NCBI GenBank assembly: GCA_958295785.1
Contig: OY282377.1
Coordinates: 4,218,896-4,282,895 of the forward strand
Direction: 5' to 3'
Length of the DNA stretch: 64,000 nt
Source: an uncultured Latescibacterota bacterium
GTDB lineage: Bacteria; Latescibacterota; UBA2968
Made by a program: the position numbers and the translations under genes. Position 1 is the first letter of the stretch; each line of letters starts with the position of its first letter. Under the pieces are notes generated by a model. It did not search any database. It had not been told where the DNA came from and saw nothing but the letters and a program-made list of their open reading frames with translations. Below, in pieces: positions 33,565 through 41,852 of the stretch.

Positions 33565-36078
33565 TTGTCCCAAACACCATCACAAATCGCCTCTATCGTG
33601 CCCGAGGGATACGCGCTTGAGCCCGGTGTGTACGACGAAATGTGGGATCAAAAACGCGGGGTGCGTGCCCATTGGCATCCGTTTTTTCGCGCCCTCGAGC
33701 GCATGGGCAGCAAGGAACTGGCACGCCGATACCGGGAAGCGCGGTTGCTTTTGCGCGAAAATGGCGTCACGTACAACATCCACGGCGACCCGGATGGCTT
33801 GCACCGCCCGTGGGAACTCGATCCCATCCCCCTGCTACTTCAGGCTAAGGACTGGGCGCGGATTGCGCGCGGGTTGTCGCAACGCGCCGAGTTGTTCAAT
33901 CTCATCCTCACGGACATCTACGGGCCGCAGACGCTCATCAAAGAGGGCCTGTTGCCCCTTGAACTCATCTACAATCACGCCGGATTTTTGAGGCCATGCA
34001 AGGATGCCCAATCTGCCCAACGCCCCTTGCGCGTCTATGCCGCCGATGTAGCGCGAGGCCCGGACGGGCAGATGTGGGTTTTGCGCGACCACACGCAAGC
34101 ACCCTCGGGCCTGGGCTACGCGCTGGAAAACCGAACCGCGATGTCGCGCATTATGCCCACCTTGTTCAACGACTGCCATGTGCGCCGCATGGCCGATTTT
34201 TTTCGCACGTTTCAGGCCGGGTTGGCCGAACTTGCCGCAGGCGACGATCCCCGCGTCGTGGTGCTCACGCCGGGGCCGTATCACGCCACCTATTTCGAGC
34301 ACGCCTATCTCTCGGCGTATTTGGGCTATCCCCTGGTGCAAGGCGATGATTTGACGGTGCGAGACGGGCGCGCGTGGCTCAAAGCCATTGACGGTCTGCA
34401 TCCGGTGGATATTGTTTTGCGCCGCGTCAATGGCGATTTTTGCGACCCCCTCGAACTCAACGAAGCCTCGCAGTTGGGCGTTGCGGGCCTGCTCAATGCG
34501 GTTCGCAGCGGGTATGTCGCCATTGCCAATCCCTTGGGCAGCAGCGCGCTTGAGAACCCGGGGTTGATGGCTTTTTTGCCCAATATTGCGCGGCACTTGC
34601 TCGGCGAGGATCTCATCCTGCCATCTGCCGCGACGTGGTGGTGCGGGCAAGTGCGGGAGATGGACTACGTGCTCGACCATCTCGACACCTTGGTTTTGTG
34701 CCCTATTGATCGCTCCTCTGAGAAACACCGCGTTTTTGGCGCGCTGCTCAGCCGGGCCGAGCGCGAGGTGTGGCGCGACCGCATCCGGGCCAATCCCGCG
34801 CTTTACGCGGGCCAAGAACACGTCAGTTTTGCCACGGCGCCGTCTTTGGTGGACGACCACCTCGAACCGCGCTACACCATCCTCACGGCGTTTGCGGTTT
34901 CGCATCAAAACAGCTATGCGGTGATGCCCGGCGGGCTGACGCGCAGCGCGCCCGAGCGCGGCAATTTTGTCGTTTCCACACAGACCATTGTCCGCAGCAA
35001 AGATACGTGGATTATCGACGAGCAGCCCGAACCCTATATCAGCCTTTGGCAACAAACCGGCGGCGCGCCCACCTCCGAGGTTTTGCCCAGCCGGGCCGCG
35101 GAAAATTTGTTTTGGGTGGGGCGTTATGCCGAGCGCGCAGAAGGCGGCATTCGCCTCATTCGCGCCATTGTGAACAACCTGACCGCCCGCCGCGAACACG
35201 AAAGCGATACCTGCCGCGTGGCTCTGTTGCGCGTGCTGACCCTCACCACCAATACGTGGCCGGGGTTTGTGGGCAAAGGCGCGGCCAACCGGTTGCGGCA
35301 TCCCAACCGAGAAATTCTCTCTGTCATCAATGACGAAGCGCGCATGGGCAGCCTGTCCTTTACGATCCGCGCGTTTATTCAGGCGGCTTTTGCCATCCGC
35401 GACCGTTGGTCAACCGATACGTGGCGCGTTATTGACGGGATTGAATCGCAATGGCTGCACGCGCGCAAACACCCCGAACTCCACGACGTGCAACACGCCC
35501 TCAATCAGGTGCTCACTGGCCTGCTCGCGTTCACGGGCCTCGCGCAGGAAAGCATGACCCGCGAACTCGGCTGGCGCCTGCTGGACACGGGGCGGCGCAT
35601 CGAGCGAAGCCTTCTGCAAATCGCCCTGTTGCGCCATACGCTCGCCCCGCCCTACAATGGGTTTGACGACCCCTTAGTGCTCGAAACCGTGCTCGCGATC
35701 ACGGAAAGCCTCATCACGCACAGGCGGCGGTATCGCACCTATCTCAACATGGAAACCGCGCTGGCCTTGCTGTTGCACGACGAGAGCAACCCGCGCGCAT
35801 TGGCCTACCAGATGACGCAGTTGACCGACCACATGGCACACCTGCCGCGCCTGCAAAACCGGCACCACCTAAGCGAAGTCGAGCGCCTCGTCCTCGACGC
35901 CTCGACCCGGTTGCGCTTGTCTGAACCGTCCGCATTGGCGCGGCGCGATCTCGATTCTCTGCTCACGGATTTGGAAACGCGCCTGAGAAAAATCTCTGAA
36001 ATGCTCTCGCACACCTATTTTAGCCACGCACGCGACACGCGGCAACTGGCCCCCACCCATCGGGACTTTCGCGCATGA
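33565..36078 (+). CDS. Circularly permuted ATP-grasp fused to an alpha-E domain
   Basis: 837 residues from a TTG start; no ATG is closer to the conserved region. The N-terminal about 480 residues are COG2308-like (EPGVYDEMWDQ, HIDPI-like DPIPLLLQAKDWARIARGLSQR, WVLRDHTQAPSGLGYALENR, TWWCGQVREMDYVL). The C-terminal about 320 residues are alpha-E (LPSRAAENLFWVGRYAERAEGGIRLIRA). The fusion repeats the gene pair directly upstream in one chain. Its ATP-grasp part is diverged from the 494-residue one, including in the Gly-rich loop where [12 protein letters not shown] is not conserved, so it may be the non-catalytic partner. Confidence 0.9.
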   Translation: MSQTPSQIASIVPEGYALEPGVYDEMWDQKRGVRAHWHPFFRALERMGSKELARRYREARLLLRENGVTYNIHGDPDGLHRPWELDPIPLLLQAKDWARIARGLSQRAELFNLILTDIYGPQTLIKEGLLPLELIYNHAGFLRPCKDAQSAQRPLRVYAADVARGPDGQMWVLRDHTQAPSGLGYALENRTAMSRIMPTLFNDCHVRRMADFFRTFQAGLAELAAGDDPRVVVLTPGPYHATYFEHAYLSAYLGYPLVQGDDLTVRDGRAWLKAIDGLHPVDIVLRRVNGDFCDPLELNEASQLGVAGLLNAVRSGYVAIANPLGSSALENPGLMAFLPNIARHLLGEDLILPSAATWWCGQVREMDYVLDHLDTLVLCPIDRSSEKHRVFGALLSRAEREVWRDRIRANPALYAGQEHVSFATAPSLVDDHLEPRYTILTAFAVSHQNSYAVMPGGLTRSAPERGNFVVSTQTIVRSKDTWIIDEQPEPYISLWQQTGGAPTSEVLPSRAAENLFWVGRYAERAEGGIRLIRAIVNNLTARREHESDTCRVALLRVLTLTTNTWPGFVGKGAANRLRHPNREILSVINDEARMGSLSFTIRAFIQAAFAIRDRWSTDTWRVIDGIESQWLHARKHPELHDVQHALNQVLTGLLAFTGLAQESMTRELGWRLLDTGRRIERSLLQIALLRHTLAPPYNGFDDPLVLETVLAITESLITHRRRYRTYLNMETALALLLHDESNPRALAYQMTQLTDHMAHLPRLQNRHHLSEVERLVLDASTRLRLSEPSALARRDLDSLLTDLETRLRKISEMLSHTYFSHARDTRQLAPTHRDFRA

Positions 36079-36983
36079 ATTACCGCATCGTCCACCACAC
36101 GCGCTATCAATACGAAGAACCCGTGAGCTTGTGCCACAATCAGGCGCGTTTGACCCCGCGCAGTTTTTTCAATCAGACCTGCCAGCACAGCCACCTCGCC
36201 ATCGACCCGCAACCGGCGACGTTCTGGGAGTGGGAGGATTTTTTTGGCAATCGCACGGTCTATTTTTCTATCGAACAATCCCACGACGCCCTCTCGGTGA
36301 CAGCCGAAAGCGATGTGCATATCACAGCGCAACCCCCGCTGTCCAATGTCATGGCCTGGGACGACGTGCGCCATATCCTCAAATCCGCGACTGATCCGGA
36401 CCTTCTCGACGCACGCCAATTTTTGCTCGATTCGCCCAAGGTCGCCACGAATCCCGCGCTGGCGCAGTACGCGGCGCCTTCGTTTCCAAAAGGACGCCCT
36501 CTGGTCGACGCGGTTTGCGATCTCATTCACCGCATCCACTGCGATTTTGACTACGTGCCCGGTTTTACCACTGTATCCACACCTTTGTCCGACGTGCTCA
36601 AATACCGCAAGGGCGTGTGCCAAGATTTTGCCCACTTGGGCATTGGCTGCCTCCGCGCAATGGGCCTGGCCGCGCGCTATGTCAGCGGGTATCTCGAAAC
36701 CCTGCCCCCGCTCGGCAAAGACCAAGACCTCTTGATCGGCGCAGATGCCTCCCACGCATGGCTGTCCGCGTTCCTGCCCACCTGTGGCTGGATCGACTTT
36801 GACCCGACCAACGATCTCATGCCCGAAGATCGACACATCACCGTGGCCTGGGGCCGCGACTTCGCCGATGTCACCCCGCTCAAAGGCGTGGTCCTCGGCA
36901 ACAGCCAACACACCCTCGACGTCTCGGTCACTGTGGAACCCCTCGACAGATATGCCCCCTCCCTCAAAGGCAATCGCGGATGA
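36075..36983 (+). CDS. Transglutaminase-like cysteine peptidase
   Basis: 302 residues, overlapping the fusion gene by 4 nt (ATGA). A bacterial transglutaminase N-terminal domain (YRIVHHTRYQYEEPVSLCHNQARL) is followed by the core with Cys 182 (KGVCQDFAHLGIG), His 227 (DASHAWLSAFLP) and Asp in WIDFDPTND. All three catalytic residues are present. In the predicted system it would cleave or transfer the peptide made by the ATP-grasp enzyme. Confidence 0.92.
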   Translation: MNYRIVHHTRYQYEEPVSLCHNQARLTPRSFFNQTCQHSHLAIDPQPATFWEWEDFFGNRTVYFSIEQSHDALSVTAESDVHITAQPPLSNVMAWDDVRHILKSATDPDLLDARQFLLDSPKVATNPALAQYAAPSFPKGRPLVDAVCDLIHRIHCDFDYVPGFTTVSTPLSDVLKYRKGVCQDFAHLGIGCLRAMGLAARYVSGYLETLPPLGKDQDLLIGADASHAWLSAFLPTCGWIDFDPTNDLMPEDRHITVAWGRDFADVTPLKGVVLGNSQHTLDVSVTVEPLDRYAPSLKGNRG

Positions 36984-37222
36984 AACAGATGACGCGGATG
37001 AAAGGCGAGGGGCAAGACGGGAGACATCCTCCCGCCGTCACTCCGGCGAAAGCCAGAGTCCAGGCAACTAAAGTGGGGTTATTCAGCATCGGGATGTGAA
37101 ACGCGAGAGCCATAAGGACGTAGCCCCCGTGCCCGCCTGAAAGCGAAAAGTAAGCAGCTATCACCCCCCGCCGCTCCACCGCTACGCACTTGTTTTGCAA
37201 CCGCTAACCGCTGAAAACTCCC
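36984..37222. repeat. Intergenic gap with two dispersed repeats
   Basis: About 37035-37066 has cgtcactccggcgaaagcca, which resembles the widespread ATTCC..GGAAT type repeat. 37112-37139 is a degenerate GTAGGGGCG-family copy. No gene is seen. Ribosome-binding sequence for the next gene is weak. Confidence 0.6.
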
Positions 37223-38767
37223 ATGAAACGAATTTTGATATGCTGGATCGGAAATGCGGACCTGCGCGCTTCAGAAGGGGATGAAAGCGTTGGGGCGGGG
37301 CCCATTGCACAGGCATTGGATGTGCGCGAGTTTGACGAGATCTGTTTGATGACGGATTATCCAAAGGCCCGCGTCGCACCCTATCTCGCATGGCTCAAAA
37401 ACCGAACCGAGACTCCGCACCGTTTGTTTTGCGAGAAACTGTCAGGCCCCACCCGCTTTGGCGAAATCTACGAAGCGGCTGTGCGCGTTTGCACGGCGGC
37501 TCTGGGGCAACGGACCGATCAAATCGGCCTGACCTTTCACCTCAGCCCCGGCACTCCGGCAATGGCCGCTGTGTGGATCATTTTGGCGAAAACGCGCTTT
37601 CCCGCTGAATTGATCGAGTCCTCGATGGCGCACGGCGTTCAAACGGCCGCTGTGCCCTTTGATATTTCCGCAGAATTTCTGCCCGACCTCCTGCGTCAGC
37701 CCGACGCGCAACTCCGCTCGTTGAGCGAAGAAAAACCCACAGAATCCGCGAGTTTTGAAAACATACAGTACAGAAGCGAGGCCATGGCGCGGTTGGTCGA
37801 AAAAGCGCGGCGTGCTGCTGTGCGGAATATCCCCGTGTTGCTCGAAGGCGAATCCGGCACGGGCAAAGAACTTTTTGCCCATGCGATTCACAAGCACAGC
37901 CCGCGCAAAAACGCGCCATTTGTCGCCGTGAACTGCGGCGCGATTCCGCCCAATCTCGTGGAATCCGAACTGTTTGGACACGAAAAGGGCGCGTTTACCG
38001 GCGCCCAATTCCCGCGCAAAGGCCACTTTGAATCAGCAGACAAAGGGACGCTCTTTTTGGACGAAATTGGCGAGTTGCCCAAAGAGATACAGGTGAGATT
38101 GTTGCGCGTTTTACAAGAACGCGAGGTCGTCCGGATTGGGTCATCCAAACCCATCGCAGTGGATGTACGCATCATTGCGGCGACGAATCGCAATCTCATC
38201 GAGGAAGTTGGCGCAGGGCGGTTTCGAGAAGACCTGTTTTACCGGCTCGCGGTGGCCTATCTCAAATTGCCCCCACTGCGTGACCGCACCGGGGATTTGG
38301 GGTTGTTGATCGACCACTCGCTCGTTCAAATCAACCTGGAAAGCGAAGAACAGCCCGGGTACAAACACAAAAAAATTTCCGCCGGCGCAAAAAATCTTCT
38401 GCTCAACCACCACTGGCCGGGCAATATCCGCGAATTGCAAAACACGCTCAGGCGTGCAATGGTGTGGTCAGACGGTGAAATGCTCACCAAAGCAGACATT
38501 GAAGAAGCCCTCTTGCCCGGGTTTGGAAAACGCACAGAAGACATCCTGAACCGCCCCTTGGGCGCGGGATTTCGCCTGAACGGGCTGATTGGCGAAGTCG
38601 CAAAACACTATTTATACCGCGCTTTGGAAGAAGCTAAGACCAAAAAGGAAGCCGCCGAACTCGTGGGCTTGCCCAACCCCCAAACCTTTACCAACTGGGC
38701 GAAAAAGCACGGCGTGAAGGAAAAAAAAACAAATAAAAAAATTCGGATTGGCACGCGACATGCTTAA
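37223..38767 (+). CDS. Sigma54-dependent transcription activator with CARF-like N-terminal domain (RtcR-like)
   Basis: 514 residues. The N-terminal about 170 residues start MKRILICWIGNADLRA. They contain IGLTFHLSPGTPAMAAVWIILAKTRFPAELIESS, which resembles the CARF-like sensor of RtcR (ITTGTHVAQICWFLLAEARYLPARLIQSS), so a nucleotide or RNA-end ligand is likely. The AAA+ domain has Walker A GESGTGKE (about 208), the sigma54-contact loop GAFTGAQ (about 255), Walker B GTLFLDEIGE and a C-terminal HTH (KKEAAELVGLPNPQTFTNWAKKHG). No rtcBA genes are near. It is placed directly before a sigma54-type promoter and the ATPase modules it may control. Confidence 0.9.
   Translation: MKRILICWIGNADLRASEGDESVGAGPIAQALDVREFDEICLMTDYPKARVAPYLAWLKNRTETPHRLFCEKLSGPTRFGEIYEAAVRVCTAALGQRTDQIGLTFHLSPGTPAMAAVWIILAKTRFPAELIESSMAHGVQTAAVPFDISAEFLPDLLRQPDAQLRSLSEEKPTESASFENIQYRSEAMARLVEKARRAAVRNIPVLLEGESGTGKELFAHAIHKHSPRKNAPFVAVNCGAIPPNLVESELFGHEKGAFTGAQFPRKGHFESADKGTLFLDEIGELPKEIQVRLLRVLQEREVVRIGSSKPIAVDVRIIAATNRNLIEEVGAGRFREDLFYRLAVAYLKLPPLRDRTGDLGLLIDHSLVQINLESEEQPGYKHKKISAGAKNLLLNHHWPGNIRELQNTLRRAMVWSDGEMLTKADIEEALLPGFGKRTEDILNRPLGAGFRLNGLIGEVAKHYLYRALEEAKTKKEAAELVGLPNPQTFTNWAKKHGVKEKKTNKKIRIGTRHA
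38748..38765 (+). promoter_or_regulatory. Sigma54 (-24/-12) promoter
   Basis: TTGGCACGCGACATGCTT fits the sigma54 consensus, with GG at 38750-38751, GC at 38762-38763 and exactly 10 nt between. It lies in the last codons of the sigma54 activator gene and points downstream to the 24-codon ORF and the first ATPase module. Confidence 0.75.
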
Positions 38768-38912
38768 GTAATGGGTGTGACAGCAACGGGGATATTCGGA
38801 AGCGCGAGGCCAATGCCAAATCTGCTGACTTGGCGTGAATTGAACAGGACAGGTAGCCACCTGGGAAACGTGCAATGGCCTGGAAACCATCAGCGGAAAG
38901 GAGGTGAGGTCT

Positions 38913-38987
38913 ATGATTAAAGTTTTGCCATTTTTGTTCCAGTTGGCTATCGCCATAATAGACCACTGGCCATCCAAAAAGAAGTAA
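38913..38987 (+). CDS. 24-residue hydrophobic peptide
   Basis: It reads MIKVLPFLFQLAIAIID then HWPSKKK, a single hydrophobic helix with a basic tail. It has one of the strongest ribosome-binding sites in the window (aaaggaggtgag, 6 nt spacing). It follows the sigma54 promoter by about 150 nt of untranslated leader. The shape is that of small type I toxin-like membrane peptides, but a leader peptide role is equally possible. The second copy (43974 on) has lost its ATG and has an early TGA. Confidence 0.5.
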   Translation: MIKVLPFLFQLAIAIIDHWPSKKK

Positions 38988-39007
38988 CAGTTTGGGCGGA
39001 GACAGCA

Positions 39008-39039
39008 TCAGGGGGCGAGGGTTCTGCCTCGTCCCCTGA
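39008..39039. repeat. Conserved strong hairpin upstream of ATPase A
   Basis: TCAGGGGGCGAGG pairs with CCTCGTCCCCTGA (one G-U pair) around gttctg. It is kept in identical form at 44064-44095 in front of ATPase B. No T-run follows, so it is not a standard terminator. A TTGACA at 39048-39053 follows directly and may be a promoter part for the ATPase gene. Confidence 0.75.
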
Positions 39040-39160
39040 AAAATGGCTTGACAACCCTGCACGGTATTTTGAAAATTGCTCTCACCACAACGAATCATTG
39101 TATCAAACCCGCCAGTTCATGTTTGGCTGAACGCTTTTAACACCTTGAGAGGAATCGATC

Positions 39161-40564
39161 ATGCCCATTACCTCGATCACCATTGAAAACTTCAAGGGCA
39201 TTGGCGAGAAAGCCGTGACCATTCCCATTCGCCCCATCACCTTGCTATTTGGCAAAAACAGCTCGGGCAAATCGACCGTGTTGCAGGCAATGCGCTATTT
39301 TTTTCACATTTCGACCGAACAAATAATCAAACAAATAATCGAACAAAACTCCATAGAAATGAGTGGCGGCTATACTATTGACTTGAGCGATTTTCCTTCC
39401 TTGATACATCGCCATGAGTTAGATCGGAAAATTCGCATTCGTCTCAAAGAGGCCAGTGCCATAAGTGATAGTGATACACAAATTTATTCTTGGATGGAGG
39501 TGGTAACAGGTTGGAAAGGAGGACGCACCCATGTCGAGTCAATTTTACAGGGATGGGATATGAATGGCGAAGAAATGTGTTTCATCGTTTCAGGAACAAC
39601 ACCCAACGATGCAGTGATTGGCTCGAATGGCAAGGAATTGATTCGCCGAGAGGATTTCTTGGAGGATTCCCCATCTGAAATCTATGTGACTGCTAATCCT
39701 ACTAAGGATTTTAAGGATTTTATGAAGACTATATTCAGTGAAAAGCGAAAACCAAAAAAGCTTGATGCTTCCAACTCGTCTGTCGGTGTCGGTGTTGTTC
39801 TTCCGGCTAGTTTAGCTGGAGTAATAATAGGAACAGTAATAAGCGTATTAAAAGCAAGAAGATCAAAAAAAAGACATATTCAAGAATCTAAAAAGTTGGA
39901 TGCTATGCGCCATTTGGGGCCATTCCGCGAAGTGCCTCCTCGCGAGTATGAGAGACCCCAAACGCCCAATGAATCGCAATGGCAAAAAGGATTGGGAGCC
40001 TGGGATGCCCTCGCACGAGACCCCAAATTGCTCGAGAAAACAAACCACTATCTGAAAGAGGTTTTGCAACTTGGATACACCATCAAGCAACCGGAACCCG
40101 ATCAAAATTTTCAACTTTACGATGAAAATAATCAGATAGACGTCGGTCTTTCAGATGTCGGTGTTGGTGTTGCCCAGATCATTCCCGTTGTGGTGGGGGC
40201 ATTAGATAGTAGCTCTATCACTTTTGCGGTTGAACAGCCAGAACTCCATGTTCATCCCGCTGTGCAAGTGGCTTTGGGCGACTTGTTCATTGACGCGATA
40301 AAACTACGTGACCACCGCACCATGCTCATTGAAACGCATTCCGAGCACTTGTTGCTGAGGATTATGCGGCGGATGCGCGAGACTTTTGAAAATAGAATAG
40401 AAGAAAATCGTTTTCCAGTAACCCCCGATGATATTGCTGTGCTATTCGTTGAATCGCATGATTCGCGCACAATAATACGCGAAATGCCCGTCAATGAACG
40501 CGGCGAGTTGGTAGAAAATTGGCCGGATGGCTTCTTTGGGGAATATATCGAGGAGGTATTTTAG
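39161..40564 (+). CDS. OLD/RecF-like AAA ATPase with DUF3696 (ATPase A)
   Basis: 467 residues. Walker A GKNSSGKST (about 31-39), ABC-type signature LSDVGVGVAQ, Walker B FAVEQPELHVHP and LIETHSEHLLLR place it in the AAA_15/AAA_21 group. The end VENWPDGFFGEYIEE is DUF3696. A hydrophobic, TM-like stretch (GVVLPASLAGVIIGTVISVL, about 208-227) is embedded in the divergent middle, followed by RRSKKR. The partner gene overlaps its stop by 1 nt. This gene layout resembles two-gene defence systems of ATPase plus effector. The nucleic acid target is unknown. Confidence 0.88.
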   Translation: MPITSITIENFKGIGEKAVTIPIRPITLLFGKNSSGKSTVLQAMRYFFHISTEQIIKQIIEQNSIEMSGGYTIDLSDFPSLIHRHELDRKIRIRLKEASAISDSDTQIYSWMEVVTGWKGGRTHVESILQGWDMNGEEMCFIVSGTTPNDAVIGSNGKELIRREDFLEDSPSEIYVTANPTKDFKDFMKTIFSEKRKPKKLDASNSSVGVGVVLPASLAGVIIGTVISVLKARRSKKRHIQESKKLDAMRHLGPFREVPPREYERPQTPNESQWQKGLGAWDALARDPKLLEKTNHYLKEVLQLGYTIKQPEPDQNFQLYDENNQIDVGLSDVGVGVAQIIPVVVGALDSSSITFAVEQPELHVHPAVQVALGDLFIDAIKLRDHRTMLIETHSEHLLLRIMRRMRETFENRIEENRFPVTPDDIAVLFVESHDSRTIIREMPVNERGELVENWPDGFFGEYIEEVF

Positions 40565-41541
40565 TGGCTTTATTTTCTGAGTATGCTGTAACACCTGATG
40601 TTTTGGATCCAACTTGTTATCCAGATTCGACCGTGTTTTCTTCATTGATTGCTTCACTCAAAGAGGTTTTCTCGCATGAAGGCATCGTTCGAAATCTGCG
40701 CGATAAAGCATGGGGCGCGAATCTCATAAAGAGATTGAAAGGTGCAAAAAATCCTGAAAGTGAAAAGATATTGAGATTATTAGCCGAATTAAGCAACAAA
40801 GGCCGTTTGATACCCAGTGCTCCAGCATTACCTCCTCCTAGCCCGACAAATGAACGTGAGTGGTGTGAAGAGGCATTGGCTTCCCATAGCAATTTACCTT
40901 TAAACGGCATTATCGTAAGTGATGCGATTCGATCTACCTATCGCAGAAATTCGTTGGTTGAAAGTGTGAAGAGACTGTCGCTATCAACCTGTACATGGTG
41001 GTCCCTTACAAATAACTCGCTTCGGTTGAGCCGCGACATCAATGACTATAAAGACGCGCTTAAGTTGATTCTCAGACATGCAAAATCCATTAAATTTATA
41101 GACCCGCACATTGATCCAGAAAAACCAAACTATCGCCATTTTAGCCAATTGCTTGAGGTAGCGGGCAATAGAACGCCGCAACCACATGTTGAGATACACC
41201 GCAAAATCCTTCGTGGATCTGGACAAAACGTTCCCCTGTGGGATCCGCAAAACATGGAAGATACGTTTCGGAAAGCGTTTGAGCGTGTTCTCTTGGAGGC
41301 AAAATTAAAAATAAAAGTCTTTGTGTGGGATGATTTTCATGATCGTTATCTGATCAGCAATTTGGGGGGAATACAGATGGCTAATGGATTCGACACGTCA
41401 ACAGGCCCCCGTCGAACAACATGGTCACGCCTTGGACGCTCAGTTCGGGACGATGTACAGCGTGAATTTAACGATAAAAATGAAGATCATAGATTGCGTT
41501 TTACGTTTACAATACCGTTCCAGAACTCGCCGAGCGCATGA
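40564..41541 (+). CDS. ATPase partner protein A (putative effector)
   Basis: 325 residues from the GTG at 40564, which overlaps the ATPase stop and follows aggaggt. No family is recognised with certainty. Motifs shared with partner B (45901) are LRHAKSIKFIDPHIDP against LRLAANIHCIDRYFSV, and FHDRYLISNLGGI against FHNRFVLSNHCGV. The H-x-R-(Y/F)-x-x-S-N motif recalls a degenerate phospholipase D-type active site, so a nuclease or phosphodiesterase function is possible. The lengths of A and B are identical. It is probably the effector of ATPase A. Confidence 0.72.
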   Translation: MALFSEYAVTPDVLDPTCYPDSTVFSSLIASLKEVFSHEGIVRNLRDKAWGANLIKRLKGAKNPESEKILRLLAELSNKGRLIPSAPALPPPSPTNEREWCEEALASHSNLPLNGIIVSDAIRSTYRRNSLVESVKRLSLSTCTWWSLTNNSLRLSRDINDYKDALKLILRHAKSIKFIDPHIDPEKPNYRHFSQLLEVAGNRTPQPHVEIHRKILRGSGQNVPLWDPQNMEDTFRKAFERVLLEAKLKIKVFVWDDFHDRYLISNLGGIQMANGFDTSTGPRRTTWSRLGRSVRDDVQREFNDKNEDHRLRFTFTIPFQNSPSA

Positions 41542-41617
41542 GCGATCTAAAATCAACCAGCACAAGCCGCGACAGAACAAACGCGATGGAGGTGGTGGTC
41601 GAAGGGCAAAGCGATAA
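41530..41617 (+). pseudogene. 3' remnant of a GIY-YIG nuclease gene (copy A)
   Basis: The frame reads RRAHERSKINQHKPRQNKRD and a Gly/Arg tail to a TAA at 41615-41617. It is nearly identical to the end of the GIY-YIG gene in copy B. The first two thirds, with the GIY and YIG motifs, are missing and partner A ends at the junction. Confidence 0.75.
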
Positions 41618-41744
41618 TTTGCACACCGGTTAGTGGTCAGGCCACCTCGCTGTCCGGCTGCTTTCAAGCGAGAGGCGAGAGGCGGACACACGGCCCAATC
41701 TTTACACATATAGGTGCGTGTCATCAACAGTGGTTAAAAAAATT

Positions 41745-41789
41745 AAGACTTGTCACGAACAAGGGGTTGCAAGTGTTCGGGCAAGTCTT
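41745..41789. terminator. Hairpin after module A
   Basis: AAGACTTG (41745-41752) pairs with CAAGTCTT (41782-41789), with an inner GAACA/TGTTC. attttatt follows and taaaaaaatt precedes, so it can serve as terminator in both directions. The same structure is at 47439-47483. Confidence 0.6.
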
Positions 41790-41852
41790 ATTTTATTGCC
41801 GTTTCTGGCGTCTTCCCGCTTACTTCTCACCTAAAAAAAGGAGACGAAATTT

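Noticed and set aside
33835-35301. 488-residue minus-strand frame
   Set aside because: Antisense shadow of the ATP-grasp/alpha-E fusion.
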